From positions 1 to 11,454 of the forward strand of contig VBJR01000201.1 of assembly GCA_005880175.1 (NCBI GenBank): a stretch of DNA of 11,454 nucleotides, in the 5' to 3' direction. Position 1 is the stretch's first letter, and every line of letters begins with the position of its first letter. The notes beneath the pieces are model-generated. The model was not told where the DNA came from. It saw nothing but the letters and a program-made list of their open reading frames with translations, and searched no databases. This DNA is from Chloroflexota bacterium (GTDB lineage: Bacteria > Chloroflexota > Dormibacteria > Dormibacterales > Dormibacteraceae). Position numbers and translations under genes: made by a program. Shown here piece after piece: positions 10,853-11,454 of this stretch.

Positions 10853-11454
10853 GTGACCAGCTCGCCGGGACCGGCTCCCGCGGCGGCCGACCAGGCCCCG
10901 CCGCCGGTGACGGACGCACCACCACCACCACCGCCGCGGCCGCCGCCCGAGCGACCGGTCCGGCGCCTCGCCCTGGAGCCTGTCAGCGTCCGCACCCTCT
11001 TCCTCGCCGGCGTCGCCCTGATGGCCGTCGTCGCGGCGGCGGTGCTGGCGTGGCAGCTCCTCCACGTCGTGCTGCTGGTCCTCACCGCCGTCGTGCTCGG
11101 CGAGGGGCTCCGGGCCGAGGTCGACTGGGTCCACGAGCGGGGGGTGCCGTACGGCCTGTCCGTCGCCGCCGTCTACGTCGTCCTGATCGCCGTCACCCTT
11201 GGCATCCTGGTGCTGCTGACGCGGCCGATCGCCGGCCAGGCCGGCTCGGTCGTCGCGGGCCTGCCCGGTTACGAGACCACGGTGCGGACCAACGTCTCGG
11301 AGCTGCTCGTGGACATCCACATCGACTCCGGCGTCCTGAACCAGCTGGTCGCCGGGGTGCTCGGCCAGGCCAGCCAGGTCACGCTGACGGTCCTGCAGGT
11401 CGGCAGCGGGCTGCTCTCGCTGCTCTCGGACATCGGCACCGTGCTCCTGCTCAG
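10853..11454 (+). CDS. AI-2E family transporter (PF01594-like), N-terminal part, cut by window edge
   Basis: The visible 200 residues begin with a Pro/Ala-rich cytoplasmic tail (about 1-45, including a run of six prolines coded by CAC/CCG-type repeats). Hydrophobic segments follow: TLFLAGVALMAVVAAAVLAWQLLH, VVLLVLTAVVLGEGLRAEVDW, and LSVAAVYVVLIAVTLGILVLLTRPI. Then comes a soluble stretch with PGYETTVRTNVSELLVDIHI, and GQASQVTLTVLQVGSGLLSLLSDIGTV leads into further membrane segments. This is the N-terminal layout of the AI-2E exporter/permease family, whose members include TqsA-like quorum-signal exporters and Na+/H+ antiporters; the substrate is not known. The GTG at 10853 lies 6 nt after a GATACT box, is consistent with a leaderless start, and is the only suitable start before the first helix. 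It is divergent from dapE with only 25 bp between start codons. Confidence 0.82.
   Translation, partial: MTSSPGPAPAAADQAPPPVTDAPPPPPPRPPPERPVRRLALEPVSVRTLFLAGVALMAVVAAAVLAWQLLHVVLLVLTAVVLGEGLRAEVDWVHERGVPYGLSVAAVYVVLIAVTLGILVLLTRPIAGQAGSVVAGLPGYETTVRTNVSELLVDIHIDSGVLNQLVAGVLGQASQVTLTVLQVGSGLLSLLSDIGTVLLL

Noticed and set aside
10914..10935. CAC/ACC triplet run as a microsatellite or regulatory repeat
   Set aside because: It simply codes the poly-proline tail of the AI-2E transporter, with nearby CCG codons doing the same.
9827..11320. Single 497-codon minus frame covering dapE and beyond
   Set aside because: Only its 3' third matches DapE; the part beyond 10300 is out of the real dapE frame and the part beyond 10827 is antisense to the transporter gene.

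Overview
The window is high-GC DNA (almost every codon ends in G or C), densely packed with short operons on both strands, as in a free-living soil-type bacterium. Several traits point to an actinobacterial, Chloroflexota or Dormibacterota-like lineage, but the sequence alone does not decide between them. These traits are a Gram-positive-type LexA box, a lexA gene divergent from a small LysM membrane protein, a membrane-anchored (pseudo)kinase with a Pro/Thr-rich linker, and many apparently leaderless genes. No rRNA, tRNA, CRISPR array or insertion sequence was seen.

Region 1 (1-2404, minus strand) holds a 5' fragment of threonine ammonia-lyase (ilvA), an endonuclease/exonuclease/phosphatase-fold hydrolase, and a zinc-free quinone oxidoreductase. 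The last two probably form an operon. A TetR regulator (2458-3105) is divergent from the oxidoreductase across 53 bp that contain a perfect 9-5-9 palindrome, a clear candidate operator. Region 2 (3100-4232) has a 14-bp-stem terminator, then a secreted GH12-type glucanase on the minus strand with a perfect 16-bp palindrome of LacI-operator style in its leader, and a frameshifted small membrane-protein remnant.

Region 3 (4230-6438) holds a 58-aa unknown protein divergent from a 476-aa single-pass receptor-like pseudokinase that has lost the VAIK Lys, the HRDxxxxN Asn and the DFG Asp. A Gpt-like phosphoribosyltransferase follows. Region 4 (6448-8957) holds a CPA2 cation/proton antiporter, a glutaredoxin-like protein and a YneA/ChiZ-like LysM membrane protein on the minus strand. 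The last is divergent from lexA across a promoter region with two LexA boxes, placed so that each could repress one of the two divergent promoters. Together these form a compact SOS/cell-division-checkpoint locus.

Region 5 (8997-11454) holds dapD and, just upstream in the same operon, dapE for lysine/meso-diaminopimelate synthesis. dapE carries a net frameshift with an apparent loss of about 50 nt in its middle. An AI-2E-family transporter diverges from dapE over only 25 bp, with back-to-back -10 boxes. A recurring theme is a -10-like hexamer 6-8 nt upstream of a start codon that has no Shine-Dalgarno sequence (seven genes), the signature of leaderless transcripts.
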